A stretch of 64,000 bases of DNA from Chloranthus sessilifolius (Eukaryota; Streptophyta; Magnoliopsida; Chloranthales; Chloranthaceae): contig CM037587.1 in NCBI GenBank assembly GCA_021018995.1, positions 15,005,366 to 15,069,365 of the forward strand. Direction: 5' to 3'. How positions within the stretch are numbered: the first letter of the stretch is position 1; every line of letters starts with the position of its first letter. The notes beneath the pieces are model-generated. The model saw nothing but the letters and a program-made list of their open reading frames with translations. It was not told the DNA's origin and did no database searches. Of the stretch, positions 1 through 10,184 are shown one piece after another. The translations under genes and the position numbers were made by a program.

Positions 1-1233
1 ATGCACTATGATCGTATGATATGTACTATAATGTTTATGCACCATGATTGTATACACTTCAATGTTTATGTACCATGATTAAATGCAATTAAATGCATAT
101 CATACGATCATGATTATACATTATGATATGTTTATGTACCATGATTAAATGCAATTAAATGCTTATACATTATGGTATTACTCTTATGCACCTTACATGT
201 TTTATGATTATCTATATAACACAATCAAGATATGTAAAATATGATAAAATGTTAAGTCATGATCAATGAGCATTAGACTCAATATTTTGTTCATGATGGA
301 GTCTAAGAAGGTATTAGACCCAACATCTTGTGCTTGATGGAGTCTAACTAAACATGATTAAGAAGCATTAGACTGAACATCTTATGCATGATGGAATCTA
401 AGAAGGTATTAGACCCAACATCTCATTCATGATGGAGTCTAAGTAAACAAAAACATGATGAGTATGATTAAACTCAACGTCTTGAGCGGGACGGAGCTTG
501 ACATGCAATAAATGATATGATTCATTATACCCAACGTCTTGAGCATGACGGAGTCTAACTAAACAAGTGATAAGCATGATTACGACCAAACGTCTTGAGC
601 GGGACGGCGTCTAACGTGCATTAAATGATAAGAAAGATGAAATCAAAAGAAATGATGCATTCAAGTAATACTGATATATATGTTTATGCTTAGTTTATTT
701 CAGCTTATTGATATCATACATACACACACACTTGAATTATATACCGAAATATTTATATGGCTATGACTGATATTTTATGCTTCAATGAATTGCATGTCTG
801 GTCCATACAAGTATAAACTTACACCCCTTGTTGATGTGGATGACCAGATGAGACAGGTGTTGCCAATGACAATGTATGGGTCTATGGCGATGAGACAACA
901 CGTGATGCTCAGGAAGATGGACTGAATGGCCATGATAACTTCGTGGCCTAATTATCTATTTTCATTTCTAGTTATTATTAGTGGTTTTAAATAAATGAGA
1001 CATTGATCAGTTAATCTTTTATCAAAACTATTTAAGCTTTAATCATGTTGGACTTGTTATTGGAATAAGAATATTATCATGAGTTTCATTTTGATTAATT
1101 AATGTTTTAAAGAAATTTTATCTTCCGTTGTTTAAGGTGCTTTTATCGCCTTAATATGTTTCTATGGTTCACAATACGAAAGTACGATCTAAGATTTTAT
1201 AATCAAGAGGTTGTGAGGTCTAGGGTCGCTACA
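1..1233 (-). mobile_element. Tekay/Del-like LTR, cut by the window edge
   Basis: The stretch ends in ...CTAGGGTCGCTACA, which on the minus strand reads TGTAGCGACCC, a start typical of Tekay/Del chromovirus LTRs. There is no coding capacity. The left end lies outside the window, so LTR length, target duplication and solo or paired status are unknown. It abuts the Tat LTR fragment that starts at 1234, so it probably inserted into that LTR. Confidence 0.5.
258..620. repeat. imperfect tandem repeats in the left-edge LTR
   Basis: About six units of roughly 60 bp share a core like TTAGACCCAACATCTTG followed by GATGGAGTCTAA. The rightmost units drift to AACGTCTTGAGCGGGACGG. Unit length varies because of small indels. 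The array sits in the presumed U3 part of the LTR, a position similar to the palindrome arrays of the other LTRs in this window. Confidence 0.6.
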
Positions 1234-1664
1234 TTACACATGAGCAAAATTTACACAAAATTGCCTATGCATATATTGGTTGTACGCATAGCCAAATTCT
1301 AGCCAAAAATTGCCTGTGCATACGTACGTCCAATGTACGCATCAGTAATTCCTACATTTCTGCCCATTTTTTCAAATCATCATAACTTTCGATGTACAAC
1401 TTAGAATTAGATGATTCTTGGCTCATTGGAAAGCTTGGAACATCCTCCTTCCAATGTTATAGACCTCAACTCCAATAGATATCTCTATAAACTTTGGAAC
1501 TACTCTTTCCATCGCTATTTTGGTTGGCTCAAAACAAGTACGAGAAGGGTTCTAAGGGTTAGGATTGATTCCAAAGCGTTTAAGAGGTGCTTTCAAAAGC
1601 TTGAGAGTACACCTTTCTCAAAGTACGTGTCGATCAAGCCTTGGGTCAATTTTAGGTGTCTACA
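1234..1664 (-). mobile_element. 3' LTR fragment of the Tat-type gypsy element
   Basis: The right end GGTGTCTACA reads TGTAGACACC on the minus strand, the usual LTR start of Tat/Ogre-type elements. Directly to the right, 1665..1677 is AATGCCCCTCTTT, which reads as a purine-rich tract (AAAGAGGGGCATT) on the minus strand and fits a polypurine tract. The left part appears to be cut by the LTR ending at 1233. Confidence 0.6.
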
Positions 1665-2356
1665 AATGCCCCTCTTTGGTATCCGATGACTAATGATCGT
1701 ATGCCAAAGAAAAAGATAGCTGAAGAGGCCGAAGGTAAACGCTATCAGGTCTGTTGCACTCGATACAGAATTCAAACATCAATTGGTGAACATGGAGAGT
1801 GACGGAAGCTCATATCATTGGGAAATCACCCCCCACTTGAAATTATCGGTCCCCAAGCACTTAGTGGCATTACTGTGCATAACCGAATGATGAATGGATT
1901 GACGATGTATGATGCTCGAGTTTTGTATTGAACAGAGTAGCCCCGAGAGCGGGAGGGTGATCAATCCATACTTAAAGATTGGCATAAAGCAATGACACAA
2001 AGATCCAATGACTGTGCCAATCTCATGAGGCATTGATTGCCCCACTTTGATCCACATGGGTGCCCCTACGCAAGGTAGGGTGTGAGATTTTTGAGCGAAC
2101 TCAATGACCGCAATGATAATTTTGCATGACTACCTGAGCAGAGCGAATATTGATGGCAGGCTTCGTTCCGCAGGAGGTTTGACGACGGGTTTCTTTCGGA
2201 TTTGTGCACCGAGGTAGCGGAGTGGGCTCATATTTCTACCGAGGTGGTTAGAGTACCCCCTCTCGAGCCAACCCCAGGGATGAGTTTTGCTTTTAAGAGA
2301 TGTATCAGTCTTTTCTGCTTCTTTTCTTTTCATTTCCTGATTTCATTCCTTTATAG

Positions 2357-2555
2357 AACTATGAGTTTGCGGCCCAACAGGCGGAGTATTACGATAACAT
2401 TGCTGCCCTTCGGGAAGTTGAGATGGTAAGTGTGTCATTGGTTGAGCTCTTGCATTTGGTTGGCCCATACTCCCCTTCTCTGATCTTTTTTGGTGGGGCA
2501 TTCTTAGGAGGCTCGTGAGAAAGAATCGCGTTCATTGCACAGTCGGCTAACTTAG
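2357..2555 (+). pseudogene. possible two-exon fragment in the Tat antisense region
   Basis: Positions 2357..2425 (23 codons, including YEFAAQQAEYYDNIAALREV) are bounded by an acceptor-like TTATAG and a donor-like GTAAGT. The next segment from 2508 follows CTTAG and reads EAREKESRSLHSRL before a stop at 2553. Both are charged and helix-prone, as in coiled-coil tails of plant mobile-domain proteins. An in-frame stretch near 2190..2270 could be a further exon. They lie upstream of the DUF7745-like ORF instead of downstream, so they may be remnants of a second copy. No function is assigned. Confidence 0.3.
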
Positions 2556-3316
2556 GTGAGGTCTTGTATCAGAAGCATCAGTTGTCTTATGTATCAAAGG
2601 ATCCAGCGGGAATAAAAGAAGAAGGATACTTGATAGACAGCTGATTTTCTCCTTCTCTGAGTTTGTACTTCTTATGAGAAACCCTTTTTTGAAAACTCTG
2701 TAAATGGCAAAAATGATGTATTTGAATTTGTTTGAGAATGGGTATTTTTAGTTCATCTTCCTGTCTCTGCTATTTCTGGAGATTTCTTTTCTTTTCTCTT
2801 TTTGCCAAGATTGTATTTGAAGCTTTTGTAGGATGGGTTCCAATTTGAAAAGAAAATAAGGGAGTGATTCCTGGCTATGCACTCGTTCCCATAATCGAGA
2901 CCATGTATTTCGTTCTTCTTTTTTGCAGTGGAGTGGTACCTGTAAAAAGGAAGCAGTTAGATGATGAGTTTTAGGTATTCCGATTTTGAAATCGGGGGTG
3001 CTTTTGTAGGATTAAAGAGTGACTCCCCTTTTGCAGGCGGGGCTTGTCCAATAATTCTAAGCACAGGTTACCTAAAAGAAAAAAATTTCTTCTCCCCCTC
3101 TTCTCCTCTCTCATTTCTTTCTGGGTTTTTGTTCATGCGTACATCAGATGTATGCATGGCTTAAATATAAAACAGTGGTTGTTAAAGCCCGAGAATTGTT
3201 ATTTTTCACTTTATTTTCACTTGGGTATTGTTTTTGCTTCAATTTTCTCTCTCCTTTTTTTTGGAGGATGAATCCATCGTTTTACATTGATTTGTGATCC
3301 CTCGGGGTGCCTTTGT

Positions 3317-4227
3317 ATGACAATGGACCCACTTTATGACCCTAGTCTTTCGGGGGAAGATGGGGTTTTCATACTTCCCTCTTTGGGTATCGGGCCCAGA
3401 TTTCTTAAACAATGGTTCGGTAGATTAAATGCAGGCGAGCTTGTAGGCTTGAGTCAGCTTGGGCTTGCTTGTCTCCCCTCCTTTCTTGATGTGCCACCTT
3501 TTTGGGGCGTTGTTCATGCGGCGGTCTCGTATTGGGATGCGGTTCAATTTGGTGCTTGGGAATTGACGCCGACCCTTGAAGAGATGGCTACTTTGTCGGG
3601 ATTGAGGCTCCATCTCGGCCTCGCCAAGGTGGTATCGAAACTGGGCTATGCCAAGGTTGTTCATACGACCCTAGGCTTGAACAAAAATGAATATGAGAAA
3701 AGCCTTGTCGGAGGGCCCACCATGTGTTTGGTGAATTTCCTTAGAGAGATTTTTGGTGATGAAATTCTACGAAAACTGCCAATTCAGAATATTCACAATG
3801 TGAACGCTTTTGCCCTTTGTCTTCTTTCGGAGGTCCAATTCTATATAGGGGGAGAGAGTTTCTCTCTTTCATTATGTGATGTGCTAACAGAGCTTGAAAA
3901 GGGTCGATCCATTGTGCACTTTGTGTTGGCCGAGCTATATCGAGGCTTAGATGCCTTTGCTTCGAGAACGGTGGAAAGCTTTCGGGGGTGCCCAATTCTT
4001 CTTCAGATCTGACTGGGTGAGCACCTTGCCATATTGGGTGTCGTGCCTCGCTTTGATGTGGTCCGAGGGGAAGTAGCTCGTTACTTTTTAGGCCAATGTT
4101 TCAAGTTGCCTCAGGGGAATACACACGAGATGCGCCTTTGGCTAACTGAGGTTGAGCTGGTATGGAGGCTTCTATGGCTTGACAGGACCTTTCCAATAGT
4201 GCGATATCAAGATCATGAGGGTATTAC
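3317..4227 (+). pseudogene. DUF7745-like antisense ORF, first part (split by the Tekay insertion)
   Basis: This ORF runs antisense to the Tat pol. It resembles the plant DUF7745 / mobile-domain family, recognised from memory: VSYWDAVQFGAWELTPTLEE, then VNAFALCLLSEV, then ILAE-like helices ending FRGCPILLQ. The first in-frame ATG is at 3317, with a second at 3323; the open frame extends a few codons further up without an ATG. An in-frame TGA at 4010..4012 breaks it, but the same frame continues to 4227. There the Tekay LTR begins, and the remainder is at 16409..16655. Family members have no established biochemical role; they are common passengers of plant transposons. Confidence 0.7.
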
Positions 4228-6638
4228 TGTAACAGCCCGGATTTCTGCACCCAGAAACCCGTGCCATTAGGATCATACTCTGGATGATCCCGGATCGATC
4301 ACACGTGTCCGCGCATATAGCGGAAGCTAGGTGGACACATCCGAGCAGCGGTAGTCTGAGTCAAACAATTTCTACACTAAATACACGTCAACAATATTTA
4401 AATGTAAAGAAAAACATACACATTTCCAAAAAGGAACCAAGAAGAACCATCGGTGATGGACGTACATCACCCAAACAATGGTTCCCGATAGTGGTTCCGA
4501 AATGGAATGTGGACTAACATAAAATAAGTAAATGTAGAACTATATTTGTTTATACAAAGGTGGCCACCAGGCACACAGTAATCCAAAAGATCAAAAGTAC
4601 AAAATGTCGGGCATCAATACCCAGACTACGGGTAAAACTCGTCCGCCTGGACGTCCGTCTCCTCGTCCTCTGCCTCGGCCTCGGGATCCGCCGATGAAAG
4701 TCCGGGTCACTCTCGTCTTCGCAGCTCGTCTCGAACCTAAAAGATTTGAAAGCGGGGTGAGCTACATCCTAGCTCGAGAAGAATTTCAATTAATTTACAT
4801 CTAAATTATTAAACATGATTGAACATATCTTAGATCGATAAGTGAAACAAAGCTGAGCAGATATAGATTGATGCTCAAACATGCAGAAATCGAATGCATA
4901 ATCGGCAAAAGTAAATGAACTTGAATTAGCAAGATGCTTATGCTTATTAGATTTAAATGACTTAAATCATACATATCTCTAACTTAAGTAACTCCCGTGT
5001 ATATATATCAGTGGTAGCGATTGTCGATAGGAAACCCAACCAATCGTCGTTCAATGAACAATTTTCAGGAATGCAATAATGCCCCACATGGAGTGCATAT
5101 TTTGCCGAGGATTTTCAAGCAAGCACATTGTGCAAAGCGGATATACCGAAGTCGGTGGGGATCGTCTGAATATTAAACCTCAAATCAAATACATACTTAT
5201 TACCTCATGAATCAGATTATCAGAGCAGATTATCAGAGCAGATTATCAGAGCATATGCAAAGAACAGAAACAGATATCAGAATACGGGAATTAGAGTTTA
5301 ATGCATATGCAGGCATGCTTTCGAAAATCAGAGATAGAATACAATGTTAAGATATCATGCAATTAAATTTAGATACACTTTAAGTTGAATTTTCCCCTAC
5401 CTCAGATCAGTTTATCTTCTAGGCAAATCCAAAGCTTTTACAACGTGTCAGGGTTTATCCTATACCATATGCACAGTACATTAAGTGTTAGGAACGTCAG
5501 AGAACTACCCGGCACAATATCCGGGGTGTCTACTTCATGAAGTCAAGACAGGCAAAAACAGGGGTGAGTGATCGATCACCACCCACTATAGATCGATCAC
5601 CACCCACTGTAGATCGATCACCACCTTGGTGATCGATCACCAACCTTCCTGTAGATCGATCACCACCTTGGTGATCGATCACCAACCTTCTTGTAGATCG
5701 ATCACCACCTTGGTGATCGATCACCAATAATGATCGATCACCCTCGGCCTCAACTTCTCAACTCTGGGTCTCTGTTCCCCATAAGCTTATACAGATTGAT
5801 CGAACACCAGCCCTTGGTGATCGTTCCTCATCCCACAGTGATCGATCACCACTCTTTGGTGATCGATCAAAAGAAGCTGTCATTAATGGAGTTCACCTTC
5901 CTTCCATTTTTGCTCTCTCTCCATTAATGGTTGTGCAATCACCATTAATACCTCATAAACACACCCTTTAAACTACTCATTTAACCCTATTTAACCTACA
6001 CAACTCACCTTGTTCGAGGGTTTCTTGGGTTTCCGGCAATGACTCGGAAGAGGGTTTTCAAACCTAGATCTCGGAGCTCCTCCTCGATCCGGGTCCGGCG
6101 AGAAGCTCTTCAGCTCTGGTTCGACAGATCAAGGTCTCTCACACCAATCTTAAACCCCAGGTAACTCAATCACTTAGGTCTAGCTCCTCTAGCTTAGAAA
6201 TCCCTCATCTTCTCTCTTGCTAACCCTTTTCTTCTCTCACAAGGGATCTCTTTCAAACTTTCTTAGCACAGATCTCCAGTTAATGGAGCAGTTAGGGCAG
6301 GGGATGAAGGAGAAGAAGAGTGGAAGTCTCTCCTCTCTTGTCTCCCCTTCCTTCCTCTATAAGCTACCTCTCAACTCAGAATCCCTGTTTTGCCCTTGGT
6401 ATCTGTTCCGGTGTGAAGCATGTACACAGTTGCTTCCGCGCAATGTGTTTCACCGACCCTCTACACATCTCAGATCTAGATGAAATTTGACACGTGATCT
6501 CATCTCACCACAGTGCCACATTATTTAAACTAATATAACCCAAAAGTTTTTTTTTTTTTTTGAATAAACCTTGGTTTCCGTGCCGGGCACGTAGATCAAA
6601 GCAGTCAGGCTCGTGTTCTAATTTTCGGGGTCATTACA
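4228..6638 (-). repeat. 3' LTR of the Tekay element
   Basis: The plus strand starts TGTAACAGCCCGG and ends GGGGTCATTACA. It pairs with 13887..16403. It holds a GATCGATCA palindrome array (5570..5869), the hairpin motif GAGCTACATCCTAGCTC (4759..4775) and a poly(T) run near 6546. It is 106 bp shorter than the 5' LTR, largely because array units are missing. Confidence 0.95.
5570..5869. repeat. GATCGATCA palindrome array in the 3' LTR
   Basis: I count eleven exact GATCGATCA cores plus two decayed ones (GATCGAACA, GATCGTTCC). Most occur as TGATCGATCACC or TAGATCGATCACC, spaced about 20 to 24 bp. The 10-bp TGATCGATCA form is a perfect palindrome with a central CG. The array lies on the upstream (U3) side of the LTR. 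Confidence 0.9.
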
Positions 6639-6639
6639 T

Positions 6640-6653
6640 TATCCCCCCCTTAG
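6640..6653 (-). other. polypurine tract of the Tekay element
   Basis: The plus strand reads TATCCCCCCCTTAG right after the LTR end, so the sense strand has a purine run (AAGGGGGGGAT) just upstream of the 3' LTR. This is the expected place and composition for the plus-strand primer of reverse transcription. Confidence 0.8.
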
Positions 6654-6790
6654 GAATTTTCGTCCTCGAAAATGTCTAAGAGGTGTATCCAGGGATTTAG
6701 TAGTTCTAAGACTCAGGTACGGAACTAATGTAGGACTGTCAGACTATACATAATGCAGAGATAATTAAAAATGCTAACAGAGTTTATATA

Positions 6791-8323
6791 TCACGCAGGA
6801 ATAATTAAAGTATTAACAGAATTTATGCGATATGCTATGAAACATAATAGAGATATGTATACATATAAATGGCTAATAAGGTATAGTAGTATGGTAATAC
6901 CTGCGGGGACATGGGATGGGCCGGCCTCATCAGGTGTCGGTCTGCGGGGACGCGGTGGCGGTGAATGATAGTCACGTGGATCCACCCTGTGCAGGCGGGC
7001 GTGTGCGATCATCGGCGTGGACGTCGTGGCATAAAGGTGCTGCATGACTAGCTCATGCATACCCGCGTGATAGTCCAGACGACGATGCATCTGTCTCTGG
7101 AACGCCTCAACGCCATCCAGCCTCTCGTGGATGCGGCGGTTGCTCCCCACCAACTCGCGAAGCATCGCGGTGACATCGTCGGAGGAAGACGGTGGGGGAG
7201 GGGGTGGTGCGTGACGAACTGATGGGCGGGGTGGAACAGGGGCTGGTTGGGCAGATGGGTCTGGCTGGGGTGGTGGGTCCTGTGGTGGCTCGCCCTCTGT
7301 GGTCGCGGGCACATCAGGGACTGAACCCTCTGCTACAGCAGGGGGAACGGGCTCAGCCGCGTCCTCCTCCTCCTCAGGAAGACGCTTAACCAACAAGTTG
7401 TAGCTCTTCGTCCAGTCTTTCAGGTGAAAGACTTTAGTGTTGTTTTCCAAACGAGGCTCGTGGGGAGCCAAGACGTAGGCCTCGCGTAGGGCAGCATACT
7501 GCTCTACGAGCTTGGTGACGAGGCGTGCATAGGGGATCTGTTTCTTTGCTCCAGATCGCCCCTTCTCAGACATCAGGTCATTGGCATTTATGATGCCATC
7601 AATGACCAGATCTGCCATAGAGAACCAACGGTTCTCATAGGCGGAGAATAGTGCTTGTTGCACTACTCCAGTCCGTGAGGACTTGTGCAGGAAAGGGTTG
7701 AGGGCACACTTGATGTAGGTATCAAGCATCCACAACCGATCAGGTAGTTGGGCCCTAGAAATGGATTGGCCCCTACCGTGTTGGCCTTGGGTCATCTTGG
7801 TGACCACATCGGCATAGGGTACCTCCTTAACGTACGGAGGCTCGAGGCCACAGGTCTCGATGTACGCGGACGGGCATTGAAGTGCCGCCGCGACATGAAA
7901 ATGGTTAAATTTATATTCAAGGCCATCGATGGTTGTGACGAGTCGATGGCGACTATCACCCCATTTGAGGTTTTGAAAGAAAAGCCGCACAATACGTGGG
8001 CAATAATGGTCATGGAAGGGCGCGAGCAAGGGTTTAAGCCCTAGCTTTTGTATGTAACCCTTGGCCCAAACCATTTCGGGTCGGTCCTCGTAGAGCGAGG
8101 AAGCAAAAACGTATTCGGGTAAGAAGGTTTTAGAAGCCCACCACGGTTTGGGGACTTCACGCTCAATGGGGAGCGGCGCGGATGCGGGAACGGGTGGGGT
8201 AGAGATCGAAGCCGGTGCCATGGGTGGCATGGACGGCGGGGGAACGGAAACGATGGGCGGTACCGGAGTACGAGCCCGGGATGTGGGTACCTTACGCGAA
8301 GGATTCTTCGTGCGTGGTCCCAT
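6791..8323 (-). CDS. extra ORF of the Tekay element: plant-transposon-protein-like domain
   Basis: This is an intact ORF of 510 codons from the ATG at 8323; an in-frame ATG at 8407 would add 28 residues. The start at 8323 is preferred because it gives MGPRTKNPSRK, similar in character to the MAPTKK start of the SIRE extra ORF. The layout is a Pro/Ser-rich disordered start (about 1..65), a folded domain (about 70..300, with RLWMLDTYIKCALNPFLHKS and a following ENRWFSMADL helix), an acidic Pro-rich linker, a coiled coil (TAMLRELVGSNRRIHERLDG onward), and a hydrophobic tail of about 35 residues. The central domain resembles the 'putative plant transposon protein' family (Pfam PF20167, from memory). 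It lies in sense between pol and the 3' LTR. No enzymatic motif was seen; the role is unknown. Confidence 0.8.
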   Translation of the reverse strand: MGPRTKNPSRKVPTSRARTPVPPIVSVPPPSMPPMAPASISTPPVPASAPLPIEREVPKPWWASKTFLPEYVFASSLYEDRPEMVWAKGYIQKLGLKPLLAPFHDHYCPRIVRLFFQNLKWGDSRHRLVTTIDGLEYKFNHFHVAAALQCPSAYIETCGLEPPYVKEVPYADVVTKMTQGQHGRGQSISRAQLPDRLWMLDTYIKCALNPFLHKSSRTGVVQQALFSAYENRWFSMADLVIDGIINANDLMSEKGRSGAKKQIPYARLVTKLVEQYAALREAYVLAPHEPRLENNTKVFHLKDWTKSYNLLVKRLPEEEEDAAEPVPPAVAEGSVPDVPATTEGEPPQDPPPQPDPSAQPAPVPPRPSVRHAPPPPPPSSSDDVTAMLRELVGSNRRIHERLDGVEAFQRQMHRRLDYHAGMHELVMQHLYATTSTPMIAHARLHRVDPRDYHSPPPRPRRPTPDEAGPSHVPAGITILLYLISHLYVYISLLCFIAYRINSVNTLIIPA

Positions 8324-8536
8324 GGTATAGATTTGGGTTAAAATGCGAAGAAAGGAATCAAAGATCAAGGAAATGGAGGATTTACCGGTGAATGAGGCGA
8401 CGCACACTCAAATCGAGCCGGAGAACGAACGAAATAGCCGGAGAATAGTCGGAAAATGGTTGGGGAAGGTCGGAAGTCGAAAACCCCTTTGGTCTCTTGC
8501 AGTTGCGATGTTGCAATGACCCTTCGGACTCCCCCT

Positions 8537-8546
8537 CTCTTATAAC
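8537..8546 (-). promoter_or_regulatory. putative TATA box of the extra ORF
   Basis: The minus strand reads GTTATAAGAG, 14 bp downstream of the nearest palindrome of the adjacent array and about 215 bp upstream of the ATG at 8323. The stretch between (8324..8536) looks like a 5' leader. It includes a donor-like CACCGGTAAATC on the minus strand near 8384, so a leader intron is possible. This suggests the extra ORF is transcribed from its own internal promoter. Confidence 0.5.
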
Positions 8547-8560
8547 TTAACGCCCATTGG

Positions 8561-8742
8561 TGATCGATCACGGCCTCTTGGTGATCGATCACCAAGGAAT
8601 CTTTAAGTTCCAAACCCGCTTCATTGATCGATCACCAAGTGTGTAGATCGATCACGGGGTCTCTTGTAGATCGATCACCACTGGGTGTAGATCGATCACT
8701 GCCTATTGGTGATCGATCACCAGCTTGGTGTAGATCGATCAC
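8561..8742. repeat. GATCGATCA array upstream of the extra ORF
   Basis: There are eight exact GATCGATCA cores in 182 bp, within TGATCGATCAC or TAGATCGATCAC contexts, the same motif as in both LTRs of this element. The array lies between the chromodomain end (8932) and the putative TATA box of the extra ORF. It is not an LTR fragment, because the sequence between copies differs from the LTR array. Confidence 0.9.
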
Positions 8743-8931
8743 GGCTGACAGGAACACCACATTTCATCTGTTCAATCTCCCTAATATTGACGGTCTGGAT
8801 TTTGAGACTACTGATTCATACACGCCATATAAAGTGTTCCAAAAAGAGAAATTCATCAAGTATATGCTCACACACCAATTTATAATCACGGCAACGAATT
8901 CCTAGATGAAGTACTGAGACTTACCTTCTCA

Positions 8932-9156
8932 TCAGGTGAACAGATGCGGATACTGTTCACGGATTTCGGTTGCTCTCTCCCAAGTAGCTTCGGTGTCGGA
9001 ATGATTTCTCCACCTAACTAGTACCAGAGGGATTAATTTAGTCCGCAGGACTTGATGTCGACGATCTAAAATAGCAATCGGTTCCTCAATCGTCGTCATA
9101 TCCTCCTGAAGCTCTATCGGTTGGAAATCCAAGACGTGAGTCGTAATGGCGCGCAA
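8932..9156 (-). pseudogene. integrase tail with chromodomain (Tekay)
   Basis: The translation contains PIAILDRRHQVLRTK followed by VLVRWRNHSDTEATWE and a C-terminal helix ending at a stop at 8932. The V-RW--H---E-TWE pattern is the chromodomain core found at the end of chromovirus integrases, where it is thought to steer insertion toward marked chromatin. It is out of frame with the preceding integrase segment, so this copy is broken. It overlaps the end of the upstream segment. Confidence 0.8.
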
Positions 9157-10180
9157 AGATGGATACGTGGAATATGTTATGCATGCTTGCTAACTGTGGT
9201 GGTAAGGCGATCCGATATGCTACCTCGCCAACTCGTCCAAGTACTTCAAATGGTCCAATGTACCGAGGACTTAGCTTCCCGTGTTTCCCAAAACGCATGA
9301 CGCCCTTGATTGGCGAAATTTTCACAAACACCTTGTCTCCAACCTGAAAACAAGGGTCAATTCCTTCGTAGTTAAATTTTAACCATGGTCATATCATTAA
9401 TGTAATTGATTATACCTGAAATTCTACTTGTGTTCGGTGAAGATCGGCATAGCTCTTTTGGCGACTTTGGGCCATCTTCAACCTTTCACGACATTTCATC
9501 GCTTGGGTACTATCTACCATTTCTGGTCCCAAGACAAGCTTCTCGCCGATTTCTTCCCAGTTCAATGGAGATTTGCATCGACGTCCATATAAGGCTTCAT
9601 AAGGTGCCATCCCAATGCTCGACTGATAGCTGTTATTATACGCGAACTCAATCAGAGGTAAGTGCTGATCCCATGAGCCATGAAAGTCTAACATACATGC
9701 TCGCAACATATCCTCTATTATCTGGTTCACTCTCTCAGTCTGCCCATCTGTCTGAGGATGAAACGCTGAGCTGAACTCTAATTTTGTACCCATGCCTTCT
9801 TGGAACCGTCGCCAAAACTGCGACGTATACAGAGGATCTCTATCACACACGATACTGACGGGTATTCCATGTAATCGAACTATTTCTTTCAAATATAACT
9901 CGGCTAGTTTATTGGCTGTGATTGTAGTCCGATATGGTAGGAAGTGTGCAGATTTCGTCAAACGATCAACAATAACCCAAATTGCATTGTTCTTTCCCAG
10001 TGTACTCGGTAATCCTAAAATAAAGTCCATAGAGATGGCTTCCCATTTCCATTCTGGTACTGGCAAGGGTTGTAACAAACTCTTTGGATTCCGATGATCT
10101 ACTTTCACCGCGCATCAAACACCGAGAAACATACTCCGCCACATCCTTCTTTAATCCTCTCCACCAAAAACTTCGTTTGA
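9086..10180 (-). pseudogene. integrase (Tekay), broken
   Basis: The core (about 9410..10108) has WKWEAISMDFILGLP, then VCDRDPLYTSQFWRRF and FHPQTDGQTERVNQ, so the first two Asp of the DDE triad are visible with the expected context. The third acidic residue follows in the QTDGQTERVNQ region. The C-terminal segment (9086..9331) has KLSPRYIGPFEVL and VSIFARH. The N-terminal zinc region near 10108..10240 and the join near 9340..9410 carry frameshifts or stops. It would insert the cDNA copy. Confidence 0.85.
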
Positions 10181-10184
10181 GATC

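Noticed and set aside
1411-1689. Plus-strand ORF of 92 codons
   Set aside because: It overlaps the Tat LTR end and polypurine tract; no family resemblance.
7748-8044. Plus-strand ORF inside the Tekay extra ORF
   Set aside because: Opposite-strand shadow; the minus-strand frame is three times longer and has recognisable domains.
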